Positions 19,553 through 27,785 of a DNA stretch of 64,000 nucleotides are shown here, piece by piece; within the stretch, counting starts at the first letter, position 1; each line of letters opens with the position of its first letter. The DNA lies in the NCBI RefSeq assembly GCF_900107095.1, contig NZ_FNOR01000010.1, positions 124,001 through 188,000 on the forward strand. The letters run 5' to 3'. This DNA is from Collimonas sp. OK242 (GTDB taxonomy: Bacteria; Pseudomonadota; Gammaproteobacteria; Burkholderiales; Burkholderiaceae_D). The translations under genes were made by a program, and so were the position numbers. The notes under the pieces are model-generated. The model had not been told where the DNA came from. It saw only the letters and a program-made list of their open reading frames with translations, and searched no databases.

Positions 19553-20668
19553 CTATCCGCTGAATCTATCAATCCTGAAAGCCTGGATCGGGGTTGCCGT
19601 CGCCCCATGGACCACCAGGTCTGCCAGCACTTCTCCTACCGCCGGGGCCAGCTGAAAACCAGCGCCGGAAAAACCAAAAGCATGAAACAGGCCAGGAGTT
19701 GTCGCGCTGGCCCCGAGTACTGGCTGATGATCCGGCAACGAGCCCTCGACGCCAGTCCAGCTGCGGATCACCAAAGCGTTTTGTAAAGCCGGAATGCATT
19801 CGCACGCCATTTTCATCGAGGCGAACATGGCGGCGCTGGTGGGACGCGTGGAGGCAAGCGCCAGTTGCCCTGTGCCGCGGCCGCCACCCAGGACGAAATT
19901 TCCGCGCGCCACCTGGCGCACATAGAAACCGCCGCCGACGATGCCGACATTGGGTTCGACCAGTTTCGGCATCGGCTCAGTCACCCACATATTCGGAAAA
20001 ATAGGAAATTCCGGCACATGTTCGCCAAACTGCTCGGCAAACGTGGCGCCCCATGCGCCGGCGCAGTTCAGCAGGAATTTTGCTTTTACTTCAAGTCCGT
20101 TGCTAGCGCGAACCGTAAACTGCCTGCCATCGAAGGCGGCGGTTTCTACCGTCGCGCCTTCGCGCAGGTCGGCGCCTTGGCGTTTTGCCGCCTGTGCAAA
20201 AGCAGCGGCCACCAGCCGCGGATTGGCGTGGCCGTCGCTTGCGCACAGAGAGCCGCCGGCAACCTTGTCGCCCAGCCACGGATAACGCTGACGCAGCGCT
20301 GCCCGTCCCAGTATCTCAAGCTGCAGGCCAAATTTTTCAGCTTGCTCACGGTACTCCTCAAGCGCTGCCATTTCGGCGTCGCTACGCGCCAGCTTCAGGT
20401 GACCCGAGATTGTATATTCGCAGTTGCTACCCACCAGTTCCGGCAAGCTCTGCCAGATCGCATGCGAACGCTGGGCCAGCGGCAGCTGTATCTCAGGCCG
20501 GCCCTGGCGCCGCACCCCGCCATAATTGACGCCGCTGGCTTGCGCACCGCACCAGCCCTGTTCCAGCAGCAGCACCGAGCGATTCATGCGGCGCAGGGCC
20601 AGCGCCGCCGAGCAACCCATCAAGCCGCCGCCGATGATGGCAACGTCTGCCGTCAGTCGCTCGCTCAT
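19553..20668 (-). CDS. FAD-dependent amine/amino-acid oxidase subunit (HcnC/DAO-like)
   Basis: This 371-residue flavoprotein belongs to the D-amino-acid oxidase family. It opens with the FAD dinucleotide motif DVAIIGGGLMGCSAALALRR, then LLEQGWCGAQASGVNYGGVRRQGR and the C-terminal HAFGFSGAGFQLAPAVGEVLADLV. Such proteins form the beta subunit of opine oxidases, hydrogen cyanide synthase (HcnC) and related heterotrimers. The ATG overlaps the stop of the preceding HcnB-like gene (ATGA), which implies one complex. Linkage to an ABC importer favours catabolic oxidation over cyanide production. Confidence 0.82.
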   Translation of the reverse strand: MSERLTADVAIIGGGLMGCSAALALRRMNRSVLLLEQGWCGAQASGVNYGGVRRQGRPEIQLPLAQRSHAIWQSLPELVGSNCEYTISGHLKLARSDAEMAALEEYREQAEKFGLQLEILGRAALRQRYPWLGDKVAGGSLCASDGHANPRLVAAAFAQAAKRQGADLREGATVETAAFDGRQFTVRASNGLEVKAKFLLNCAGAWGATFAEQFGEHVPEFPIFPNMWVTEPMPKLVEPNVGIVGGGFYVRQVARGNFVLGGGRGTGQLALASTRPTSAAMFASMKMACECIPALQNALVIRSWTGVEGSLPDHQPVLGASATTPGLFHAFGFSGAGFQLAPAVGEVLADLVVHGATATPIQAFRIDRFSG

Positions 20669-22107
20669 GCAGCCTCCTGCCCGGCATTCTCCGCCGCACT
20701 CGCCGCCACCTGCGCCGCCACCCCGACCGCCACCGGAAACGGTTTGACCGGCGGCTGTCCGCGCAACCGTCCGACTTCCGCCAGCGACTTGCCGGCGCTG
20801 CAAGCCAGTATTTCGGCGGCAGCGGCGCTGCAGACCCGCCCCTGGCACCGCCCCATGCCAACCCGGGTCAATGCTTTGAGGCGGTTAATTTCAACCGTGC
20901 CGGCATGAGTCACGGAATGGCGCAATTCGCCAGCCGTAATCTCTTCGCAACGGCAAATAATCTCTTCATCCGCACACGCACGCGCCCATTCGACAGGCAG
21001 CGGGAACGCGCGCTCCAAGCCGCGACGAAACCCTTGAACACGTTGCAGCGCACGATCCAGTCGCCGGCATTCGCGCATGTCAACCGTCTTTCCCAAATCT
21101 TCGAGCAAGGCCAGCGCAGCGCGCTTTCCCGCCATTTCGGCCGCATCTGCGCCGGCGATGCCAGCACCGTCGCCGGCAAGGTATACGCCTTTGACGCTAC
21201 TGCGTCCGGCGGAGTCGCGCTGCGGCAGCCATTGTTGATTGATTTGATTGAATTCGAATGCGCAACCGGCCAGATCGGCCAATTGGGTTTCCGAGCGCAA
21301 GCCGAAACCGCTAGCCACGGCATCGCACTCTAGCGTCTCTTCAGCGCCGTTTTCACGCCATGAGATTGCCTGTACTTTTCGCTCGCCGGCGACGGCAATC
21401 TTTTGCACGCCCTCAACCACCTTGACGCCGTGGCAGCGCAGCCACGCGAGAAAATACAAGCCTTTGCCCAAGGTGAGCGGCTGCTTGGCCAGATCAAACG
21501 CCGCCCGCAACTTGCCGGAAAAAGATGCGGTATCCAGCACCGCCGCAATCTTGGCCCCGGCCTTCGCATATTGATAGGCAAGCAGATAGAGCAAGGGGCC
21601 GCTGCCAACCAACACGATGCGGCCGCCAATCACGCAACCCTGCGCTTTCAGTGCGACCTGCGCTGCACCCAGGGTATACACGCCGGGCAACAGCCAGCCG
21701 GGAAACGGCAAAATGCGATCGATGGCGCCGGTGCACAGCAGCAGATGCGAATAGGGCAGCGACCGATGCTGAGCGCGTCCCAGCAGATCCAGTTGCCGGC
21801 CATCGCAATTCCACACCAGGGTTTCAGGAAGATAGTCGATATGGCTGCGCAATTTATCAAATGTGCGATGCAGCGCATCCGCCTTGGCCGACTCGAAACC
21901 GTATAGCTGTTTTTTGGAACGCACCGAACCGCCAAACGCGGCAGGCGGCTGGCGGTATATCTGGCCGCCGGCGCGCTGGTTCTCGTCGACAATCACGGGC
22001 CGCAAGCCAGCTGCCACCAGAATCTCGGCAGCACGCACGCCAGCCGGGCCGGCGCCGACAATGACAATCCGGGGCTCGCTCTGCAGTTCGCTCTGCCGCT
22101 CACTCAT
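20665..22107 (-). CDS. FAD/NAD(P)-binding oxidoreductase with [2Fe-2S] domain (HcnB/OoxA-like)
   Basis: This 480-residue protein has an N-terminal Rossmann fold (RIVIVGAGPAGVRAAEILVAAG), a second nucleotide-binding motif (GGRIVLVGSGPLLYLLAYQYA) and a C-terminal BFD-like cysteine motif (CRCEEI, then GRCQGRVC) for a [2Fe-2S] cluster. This is the layout of the opine oxidase A subunit and HcnB. The start ATG has CAGGAGG at good distance; longer upstream starts are unlikely. It overlaps the ferredoxin-like gene upstream by 8 bases and the DAO-like gene downstream by 4. The last 40 residues are Ala-rich. Confidence 0.82.
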   Translation of the reverse strand: MSERQSELQSEPRIVIVGAGPAGVRAAEILVAAGLRPVIVDENQRAGGQIYRQPPAAFGGSVRSKKQLYGFESAKADALHRTFDKLRSHIDYLPETLVWNCDGRQLDLLGRAQHRSLPYSHLLLCTGAIDRILPFPGWLLPGVYTLGAAQVALKAQGCVIGGRIVLVGSGPLLYLLAYQYAKAGAKIAAVLDTASFSGKLRAAFDLAKQPLTLGKGLYFLAWLRCHGVKVVEGVQKIAVAGERKVQAISWRENGAEETLECDAVASGFGLRSETQLADLAGCAFEFNQINQQWLPQRDSAGRSSVKGVYLAGDGAGIAGADAAEMAGKRAALALLEDLGKTVDMRECRRLDRALQRVQGFRRGLERAFPLPVEWARACADEEIICRCEEITAGELRHSVTHAGTVEINRLKALTRVGMGRCQGRVCSAAAAEILACSAGKSLAEVGRLRGQPPVKPFPVAVGVAAQVAASAAENAGQEAA

Positions 22108-22420
22108 CCGTGCCTCCTGGAACCGAGCTAAGCAGCCGCATGCCGCTTTGAATTTCAGTACTGCAGGCGCGCACCGGCTGTCCATCCTCGGTGTGCATCC
22201 AGCAATCCTGGCAAGCGCCGATCAGGCAAAAGCCGGCGCGCGGCCGACCGCTGAATTCGGACCGGCGCAAGCTGTCCGCCTGCGTCAGGACCGCAGTCAA
22301 TATGGTATCGCCCGCCAGCGCGGTCACGACACGGCCGTCAAGCGAGAAAGCAAGCGACTCGCGTTGCGTTTCGGCGACTCTGGTAAATAAGGTCATTGCT
22401 TGGTTTCCAATTCCTGGCAT
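22100..22420 (-). CDS. (2Fe-2S)-binding protein (HcnA/OoxC-like)
   Basis: This small electron-transfer subunit has 106 residues from the ATG at 22420, or 98 from an in-frame ATG at 22396. The first has an AGGGA ribosome site; the second lines up better with family N-termini (MTLFTRV...FSLDGRVV). The cluster-binding cysteines follow C-x4-C-x2-C-x11-C in GFCLIGACQDCWMH...VRACS. Proteins of this size precede HcnB-like and HcnC-like subunits in heterotrimeric amine or opine oxidases, which is also the order here. Confidence 0.8.
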   Translation of the reverse strand: MPGIGNQAMTLFTRVAETQRESLAFSLDGRVVTALAGDTILTAVLTQADSLRRSEFSGRPRAGFCLIGACQDCWMHTEDGQPVRACSTEIQSGMRLLSSVPGGTDE

Positions 22421-22424
22421 GGGC

Positions 22425-23222
22425 TCATCCCTGATGACCGATCAATACTTTGTCCAGTCCGTAGACCCGATCCAGTATCAGCATCGCCACCCCCGTAATC
22501 AGGATCATCAATGCGGACACAGACGCCATCATCGGATCGATGGATTCAGTGGCATACATGTACATGCGCACCGGCAGGGTGACCGTAGCCGGCGTGGTCA
22601 CGAAAATCGACATGGTCAACTCATCGAAACTATTGATAAATGCGAGCAGCCAGCCGCCGGTAATGCCGGGCAATATCATGGGCAGCGTGACGCGCCGAAA
22701 TACGGTCCACGATCCGGCGCCCAGAGACTGCGCCGCCTGTTCTGCGCTTTTATCCATACCCACCACAGCGGCCAGCACCAGCCGCAATACATAGGGGCTG
22801 ATCACCACCACATGGGCGACCACCAGCCAAGCGAACGAACCGCTAACGCCCATGCTGGCGAACAAACGCATGAGCGCTACCCCCAACACCAGGGTGGGAA
22901 TAATCAGCGGCGACAGGAACAAGGCATTCAGGAAATCCCGGCCGGCGAAGCTCAGCCGCCCGATCGCCAAGCCGGCGGGCAAGGCCACGCACAGCGAGAG
23001 CGTGGCCGACAGCAAGGCCAGCAATAAACTGTTATAGAACGATTGCACGAAATCGGGATGTTCAAAGATAGCCTTGAACCAGCGCAATGAAACACCGTGG
23101 GTAGGCAGGGACAGCGTGTCTTCCGGCGTAAACGCGACCAGGCACACGACCAGCAGCGGCGCCAGTACAAACGCCACTATCAGCGCATGGAAGATCAGAG
23201 AAATAGGACCATTGTTGCGCAT
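22425..23222 (-). CDS. ABC transporter permease (PotC-like)
   Basis: This inner-membrane permease has 265 residues and six hydrophobic segments. The EAA loop that contacts the ATPase is AAQSLGAGSWTVFRRVTLPMILPGI, near residues 165-190. It resembles PotC/YdcV-type permeases for polyamines and related compounds. It pairs with the permease just upstream and is followed 4 bases later by the ferredoxin-like subunit, so transport and oxidation genes are interleaved. Confidence 0.87.
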   Translation of the reverse strand: MRNNGPISLIFHALIVAFVLAPLLVVCLVAFTPEDTLSLPTHGVSLRWFKAIFEHPDFVQSFYNSLLLALLSATLSLCVALPAGLAIGRLSFAGRDFLNALFLSPLIIPTLVLGVALMRLFASMGVSGSFAWLVVAHVVVISPYVLRLVLAAVVGMDKSAEQAAQSLGAGSWTVFRRVTLPMILPGITGGWLLAFINSFDELTMSIFVTTPATVTLPVRMYMYATESIDPMMASVSALMILITGVAMLILDRVYGLDKVLIGHQG

Positions 23223-23247
23223 GCTATCTATTCTCCAATTAACCCGG

Positions 23248-24114
23248 TTAACCCAGCGTCCTGGAATATTTACGTTCCAGGACCCGGTTGTAACTCAACA
23301 TGATGAGCAGATTCGCAAGCAGCAGAATGATGGCGATCGATGCTCCCAGCGGCCAATTCAGGGAGCCGAGGAATTCGTCATAGACAGTGGTCGCCACCAC
23401 TTTCAGGCGGCGTCCGCCAAGCAGCCCGGGAATCGCAAAGGCGCTGGCACTGAGGCCGAACACGATCAGGCTGCCAGACAGAATTCCGGGCAAGACCTGC
23501 GGCAATACAATCCGCCGCAGCACGGTTGCCGGCGATGCATTCAGCGACAACGCTGCTTGTGCGACGGTAGGATCGAGTCTTTGCAATGAGGTCCACACCG
23601 GGATCACCATGAACGGCAGCATCACGTGCACCAGGGCGACCACGATTGCCCCCGTGGTGTAGAGCAGTTTGAGCGGTGCGAAACCAAGCCAGACGAGAGT
23701 CGAATTGACTAGCCCATTGGCGCTGAGCAGCATGCTCCAGCCGAAAGCGCGCACCACCACCGACACCAGCAAGGGACCGAGAATGATGATCAGGAAAATC
23801 GACCGCCACGGCTTCGCCATGCGGCTCAGCACATAGGCCTCCGGCGCGCCAAGCAATATGCAGATGAGAGTGGTTAGGCCCGCCACCCAAAATGTACGCA
23901 GGAAAATGGCATGAAAATATTCATCGCTAAAAACCAGCCGGTAATTGCTCAGGCTAAAACCAGCCTTGATGCCGGTAATGGCATCGAAGCCGTAGAAGGA
24001 CAAGAGCAAGGTTAACAACAATGGCAAGAGCACCATCGCAAAAAAAAGAATCACGCCCGGCGCGGTCAGCAGATACGGCAGCGATGCCGAAGATAACGCA
24101 TTCGGCTTAGCCAT
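23248..24114 (-). CDS. ABC transporter permease (PotB-like)
   Basis: This is the first permease of the importer, 288 residues with about six membrane segments. The EAA motif is AQAALSLNASPATVLRRIVLPQVLPGI, near residues 190-215. It resembles PotB/YdcU. The ATG overlaps the ATPase stop by 8 bases. Confidence 0.87.
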   Translation of the reverse strand: MAKPNALSSASLPYLLTAPGVILFFAMVLLPLLLTLLLSFYGFDAITGIKAGFSLSNYRLVFSDEYFHAIFLRTFWVAGLTTLICILLGAPEAYVLSRMAKPWRSIFLIIILGPLLVSVVVRAFGWSMLLSANGLVNSTLVWLGFAPLKLLYTTGAIVVALVHVMLPFMVIPVWTSLQRLDPTVAQAALSLNASPATVLRRIVLPQVLPGILSGSLIVFGLSASAFAIPGLLGGRRLKVVATTVYDEFLGSLNWPLGASIAIILLLANLLIMLSYNRVLERKYSRTLG

Positions 24115-25183
24115 GCTGCGCCTCGCGATGTTCGCGTTTGACTATGTGCAGCGCGTCGGCCGGCCAACGCAATGAAACTTCTTCACCGTCACTGCACGCG
24201 GCGTTGCCGCAGTTCTGCCAGGTAGCCAGCAAATCTCCCAGGCCGGTGTCGATGTGATACAGCCATTGGTTGCCGAGAAACATACCCGAACGCACGCGAC
24301 CGCGGATGATTTCATCTTGCGGACCGCAGCGCTCCAATTTTTCCGGGCGCAAGCAAAGTGTGACCCGTTCGCCGATCTGCAGCGTTGCGTCGCAGGTAGT
24401 CAGCAACTGTCCATGCACGCTCAGCGCCGACCCTTGCTGATTGACGGATGCGACCAGCCCTTCAAACAAGTTGGCCTTGCCGACGAATTGCGATACGAAC
24501 TGGTTCACCGGATTTTCATAGGCATCGAAAGGTTTGGCGATCTGTATCGCACAGCCGGCATCCATGACGACCACGCGATCGCTCATCGATAGCGCTTCCG
24601 ACTGGTCATGCGTGACCATGATGGTGGTGGTGCCGACCTTGCGCTGGATCTCGCGCAATTCAACCTGCATGTCTTCGCGCAATTTGGCATCGAGATTCGA
24701 CATCGGCTCATCCAGCAGCAAGACCGGCGGTTCAATCACCAAGGCGCGCGCCAGCGCCACACGCTGGCGCTGACCGCCGGACAACTCGCGCGGATAGCGA
24801 TGGCCGAATTTATCCAGATGCACCAGCGCGAGCGCCTTACGCACTCGTTCCACGCGTTCGGCTGGCGCAATCTGCCGCATTTCCAGGCCGAAGCTGACAT
24901 TAGCACTCACTGTCATGTGCGGAAACAAGGCATAGCTCTGGAACACGATGCCCAGGCCGCGCCGGTTGGGTTGCTCGCGGGTGATGTCGCGCCCGTCCAG
25001 GATCACACGTCCCGCGCTCGCCTCGACAAAGCCGGCAATCATTTGCAGCGTAGTGGTCTTGCCGCAGCCTGAAGGTCCGAGCAGGGAAACGAATTCACCC
25101 TTCTCAACCGTCAAGTTCAGTTTTTCAACCGCGGCGAAGTCACCGTAGTGTTTGGACAGGTTTTCCAGCTGTAGAAACGACAT
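24107..25183 (-). CDS. ABC transporter ATP-binding protein (PotA-like)
   Basis: This ATPase energises the PotBC-like permeases. It has 358 residues. Walker A is GPSGCGKTT, the signature is LSGGQRQRVALARALV, Walker B is VLLLDEPMSNLDAKLR and the switch histidine is in MVTHDQSEALSMSD. A C-terminal TOBE/OB domain, beginning near residue 240, is typical of the PotA/CysA/MalK group. AGGAGA precedes the chosen ATG. It is the first gene of the operon and is divergent from the IclR regulator, 195 bp away. Confidence 0.9.
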   Translation of the reverse strand: MSFLQLENLSKHYGDFAAVEKLNLTVEKGEFVSLLGPSGCGKTTTLQMIAGFVEASAGRVILDGRDITREQPNRRGLGIVFQSYALFPHMTVSANVSFGLEMRQIAPAERVERVRKALALVHLDKFGHRYPRELSGGQRQRVALARALVIEPPVLLLDEPMSNLDAKLREDMQVELREIQRKVGTTTIMVTHDQSEALSMSDRVVVMDAGCAIQIAKPFDAYENPVNQFVSQFVGKANLFEGLVASVNQQGSALSVHGQLLTTCDATLQIGERVTLCLRPEKLERCGPQDEIIRGRVRSGMFLGNQWLYHIDTGLGDLLATWQNCGNAACSDGEEVSLRWPADALHIVKREHREAQHG

Positions 25184-25286
25184 CGACTTGTCTCCTATGA
25201 CGGTCGGTTTTGATCCCAATATGCTTACCGCAACACTACCAAGCTATTTCCGCAATATAGTGAAAAGAAAAATCAGGGTCAATGCA

Positions 25287-25332
25287 ATATTCCATATAGC
25301 AGACTAATTATTTGATATATTCCATTTAATGG
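25287..25332. promoter_or_regulatory. Repeated operator-like sites between the PotA-like gene and the IclR gene
   Basis: ATATTCCAT occurs at 25287-25295 and again at 25317-25325, exactly 30 bp (about three helical turns) apart. The second copy overlaps the short palindrome CCATT-T-AATGG at 25322-25332. The AT-rich divergent region is the natural binding place for the IclR protein encoded beside it. Confidence 0.4.
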
Positions 25333-25378
25333 ACCATTATTAGATATATAGATAAATTAATTTCATTTGGAGGAAATA

Positions 25379-26215
25379 GTGAAAGATCAAGATGCCTCGG
25401 CGGGAACCAGTCTTCAGCGCGGCTTTGCGATTATTCGGGCGTTGGCGACAACCAATGGCGATGGCGCCAAGCTGACGCATATTGCCAGTGCAACCGGCCT
25501 GGCCCAGCCCACGGCTCACCGCATTCTGCGCGCGCTGACAGGTGAAGGCATCGTGGAGCAGGACGAACGCAGCAAGGCTTATCGCCTGAGCGTGGAGTTT
25601 TTTGCCTTGGCCGCACGCGCCGGCCATCGCGGCAATTTGCGCGATATCTGCCGGCCGATCTTGTTGCGCCTGTCGGCGGCGCTGGGCGACACCATGTTCT
25701 TGCTGGTGCGCAGCGGCTACGACGCCATGTGCCTGGACCGTAGCGAGGGACCGTTCCCGATCCGCTCGTTCACGGGCGATATTGGCGGCAGAGTCGCGCT
25801 CGGGGTTGGCCAGGGGGCGCTGGTGATTCTGGCATTCTTGCCCGAAGCAGAGCGCGAAGAAATCATCCGCTTCAACCTGCCGCGTTTGCTGGATCTGGGT
25901 TTATACGACGAAGTGTATTTGCGGACTGAAATCAAACGCTCGCTCGAACTTGGCTACGCAGCCAGTCATGGCGTGGGCCTGTTGCCCGGCATGGCCGGCA
26001 TTGCGGTGCCGGTGCTAGACCGGCAGGGCCGTGCGGTGGCAGCCTTGAGCGTCGCCACGCTGGCGGAAAGATTGAACGCAGACCGTCTGCCGACTGTCGT
26101 GCAGATACTCAAGAAAGAAGCTGCGAGCGTCGGCGCACAGATCAACCCTTTCGATCCGGTTTTACGCCGGCCGGCGCAAATACTCGGCGGCCTGCCGATT
26201 GAAGCACCCAAATGA
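25379..26215 (+). CDS. IclR family transcriptional regulator
   Basis: This regulator has 278 residues from a GTG start. An N-terminal winged helix (SLQRGFAIIRALATTNGDG, LTHIASATGLAQPTAHRILRALTGEGIVEQ) is joined to a C-terminal effector domain near residues 95-265. GGAGGA lies 4-5 bases before the GTG and decides the start; a TTG 12 bases earlier would overlap that site. It is divergent from the seven-gene transporter/oxidase operon and most likely senses its substrate or product. The effector cannot be named from sequence. Confidence 0.88.
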   Translation: MKDQDASAGTSLQRGFAIIRALATTNGDGAKLTHIASATGLAQPTAHRILRALTGEGIVEQDERSKAYRLSVEFFALAARAGHRGNLRDICRPILLRLSAALGDTMFLLVRSGYDAMCLDRSEGPFPIRSFTGDIGGRVALGVGQGALVILAFLPEAEREEIIRFNLPRLLDLGLYDEVYLRTEIKRSLELGYAASHGVGLLPGMAGIAVPVLDRQGRAVAALSVATLAERLNADRLPTVVQILKKEAASVGAQINPFDPVLRRPAQILGGLPIEAPK

Positions 26216-26248
26216 CCCCTCCCTTTGCTTTACCCTGGCGAATGGCAA

Positions 26249-26281
26249 AACGACCCGGCCGCAAGATGCGGACGAGTCGTT
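26249..26281 (+). terminator. Imperfect hairpin after the IclR gene
   Basis: AACGAC and CCGCA pair with TGCGG and GTCGTT around a 3-nt apex with an internal loop. There is no T-run, so it is at best a weak terminator or mRNA 3'-end structure. Confidence 0.35.
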
Positions 26282-26315
26282 GACTAAAGCCTGGCGCATA
26301 TAAGATGATGCGGCG

Positions 26316-26450
26316 ATGGATTCTAAACATGCGCTCGATGACAGCGTGTTTACCGATAAAGGAGAAGACTCCCGAAACCCAGTCCTATCTGGAAAGTGGC
26401 TCCGGCGAAAGGTGAATCAACTCTTGTATCGGTTCTTTGAAGAAGAATGA
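26316..26450 (+). CDS. Possible 44-residue small protein
   Basis: An ATG-to-TGA frame encodes a hydrophilic, charged peptide that starts MDSKHALDDSVFTDKG and ends LLYRFFEEE. It lies in the 370-bp gap between the IclR gene and the tRNA cluster, which holds no other gene. The composition is protein-like (basic middle, amphipathic C-terminus), but the ribosome site is poor and I know no family. It may be real, a remnant or chance. Confidence 0.2.
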   Translation: MDSKHALDDSVFTDKGEDSRNPVLSGKWLRRKVNQLLYRFFEEE

Positions 26451-26551
26451 TAAAGAAAGCCCGAAATCCCCGAAACTCCTGGAAAACCATGCACGCAGAG
26501 ACGCTGCGAGGCAAATCAGGAGAAAATCAAGGCAGGATTTTTTACTGAAAC

Positions 26552-26581
26552 GGCAAGGAAGATAAGGTCATCTTCCTTGCC
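26552..26581 (-). terminator. Hairpin downstream of the tRNA cluster
   Basis: GGCAAGGAAGAT pairs perfectly with ATCTTCCTTGCC (12 bp, 6-nt loop), 7 bases beyond the last tRNA on the minus strand. The T-run is only partial (GTTTC, then a later AAAAAA/TTTTTT stretch). It probably ends the tRNA transcript. Confidence 0.5.
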
Positions 26582-26588
26582 TGGAATA

Positions 26589-26664
26589 TGGAGCGGGAGA
26601 AGAGTCTCGAACTCTCGACCTCAACCTTGGCAAGGTTGCGCTCTACCAACTGAGCTACTCCCGC
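26589..26664 (-). tRNA. tRNA-Gly (anticodon GCC), distal copy
   Basis: The minus strand begins GCGGGAGTAGCTCAGTTGG and ends with an encoded CCA. Acceptor, D, anticodon (TTGCCAA) and T arms (GTTCGAGAC) are all visible. The 76-nt sequence is identical to the copy at 26870-26945. Confidence 0.96.
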
Positions 26665-26674
26665 GTATGGAGTC

Positions 26675-26748
26675 TGGAGGCGGGGGTCGGGATCGAACCG
26701 GCGTAAACGGCTTTGCAGGCCGCTGCATAACCACTTTGCTACCCCGCC
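26675..26748 (-). tRNA. tRNA-Cys (anticodon GCA)
   Basis: The minus strand begins GGCGGGGTAGCAAAGTGG and has the anticodon loop CTGCAAA, the T-loop GTTCGATCC and an encoded CCA. It is 74 nt long and lies 10 bases upstream of the distal tRNA-Gly. Confidence 0.96.
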
Positions 26749-26831
26749 AGGGGTGTACCTACTGCAAAATCAAAGCAATATCGGCTGAATCAACATTGTT
26801 CAGCCAACACGATCGGCTACAGATTTCACAT

Positions 26832-26864
26832 AAAAAAAGGAAGCTTTTTCCAGCTTCCTTTTTT
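26832..26864 (-). terminator. Terminator between the proximal tRNA-Gly and tRNA-Cys
   Basis: AAAAAAGGAAGCT pairs with AGCTTCCTTTTTT (13 bp, 6-nt loop). On the minus strand it is followed by a T-run and starts 5 bases after the proximal tRNA-Gly. It should stop or attenuate transcripts, so Gly would be made in excess of Cys plus the second Gly. Confidence 0.75.
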
Positions 26865-26869
26865 GAATC

Positions 26870-26945
26870 TGGAGCGGGAGAAGAGTCTCGAACTCTCGAC
26901 CTCAACCTTGGCAAGGTTGCGCTCTACCAACTGAGCTACTCCCGC
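26870..26945 (-). tRNA. tRNA-Gly (anticodon GCC), proximal copy
   Basis: This is an exact duplicate of the distal tRNA-Gly(GCC), 76 nt including the encoded CCA. It is the first tRNA after the promoter at 26982-27009. Confidence 0.96.
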
Positions 26946-26981
26946 ATTTGTTTCTTTTTCCGTATCAACTACAGAGACGAC

Positions 26982-27009
26982 ATTATAGTTGATCTACAGA
27001 GCTTGTCAA
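26982..27009 (-). promoter_or_regulatory. Near-consensus sigma-70 promoter of the tRNA cluster
   Basis: On the minus strand TTGACA (27009-27004) and TATAAT (26987-26982) are separated by 16 bases. Transcription would begin about 30 nt before the proximal tRNA-Gly. It lies downstream of pgsA, so the tRNAs do not depend on pgsA read-through. Confidence 0.8.
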
Positions 27010-27058
27010 TGATTTCGAAAAATTTTCATCACGTATTTTCAAAACACCGACTTTCACT

Positions 27059-27661
27059 TCACGGCCTGTTGTTTTCTTTTGCAGCGGTACTTTCCTTGAT
27101 CAGCGGCCAGGCCTTACGCAAATAGTAAAACATGGACCATACCGTCAACACCGCTGCTATCAACAATAACACTTGTCCCCAGAAACGGGTATCAATGCCA
27201 AGCAGGTCGCCATAATACAACAACATAGGGATGGCGACCATCTGTGCGGTGGTTTTTATTTTGCCGATCGAACTGACCGCCACCGATTTCGAGGCGCCGA
27301 TCTGCGCCATCCATTCGCGCAAGGCGCTGATGGCGATCTCGCGGCCGATGATGACAAACGCGATGATAGGATCGACCCGCTGCAGATGCACCAGCATCAG
27401 CAAGGCGCCGGCGACCATCAGCTTGTCTGCGACCGGATCCAGGAAAGCGCCGAAAGCCGAAGTCTGGTTCCAGCGCCGCGCCAGAAAGCCGTCGAACCAG
27501 TCGGTCACCGCAGCGACGATAAAAATGATGGTCGAAGCCAGGCCCAATTGCAATATTGAAAAACCATGAAAACCTAGATCGGGAAGGTAGAAAACACCGA
27601 CCACCAGCGGGATCAAGGCAACCCGCAGCCAGGTCAGTAAAATCGGAAAATTAAATGGCAT
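27059..27661 (-). CDS. pgsA: CDP-diacylglycerol--glycerol-3-phosphate 3-phosphatidyltransferase
   Basis: This enzyme makes phosphatidylglycerol phosphate, the committed step to phosphatidylglycerol and cardiolipin, in the inner membrane. It has 200 residues. The CDP-alcohol phosphotransferase motif D-x2-DG-x2-AR-x9-D-x3-D appears as DWFDGFLARR and FGAFLDPVADK (residues 54-80), with all the metal-binding aspartates. Four or five hydrophobic segments are present. It lies between uvrC and the tRNA cluster, a frequent arrangement in Burkholderiales. Confidence 0.93.
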   Translation of the reverse strand: MPFNFPILLTWLRVALIPLVVGVFYLPDLGFHGFSILQLGLASTIIFIVAAVTDWFDGFLARRWNQTSAFGAFLDPVADKLMVAGALLMLVHLQRVDPIIAFVIIGREIAISALREWMAQIGASKSVAVSSIGKIKTTAQMVAIPMLLYYGDLLGIDTRFWGQVLLLIAAVLTVWSMFYYLRKAWPLIKESTAAKENNRP

Positions 27662-27785
27662 AAATAGTTTTATAAGTAAGGAGCCAGCTGTTCGTGTTCT
27701 AATTATCTAGGAGTATGCAGCAGTTGGGAAACAAAACCTGCAAAAGCAACAAGCAACAACCCAACATGCAACAATGGAACGCATT

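Noticed and set aside
20665-22420. hcnABC genes for hydrogen cyanide synthase
   Set aside because: The subunit layout matches, but opine and amine oxidases share it. Embedding in an ABC importer operon favours catabolism, so no hcn symbol was assigned.
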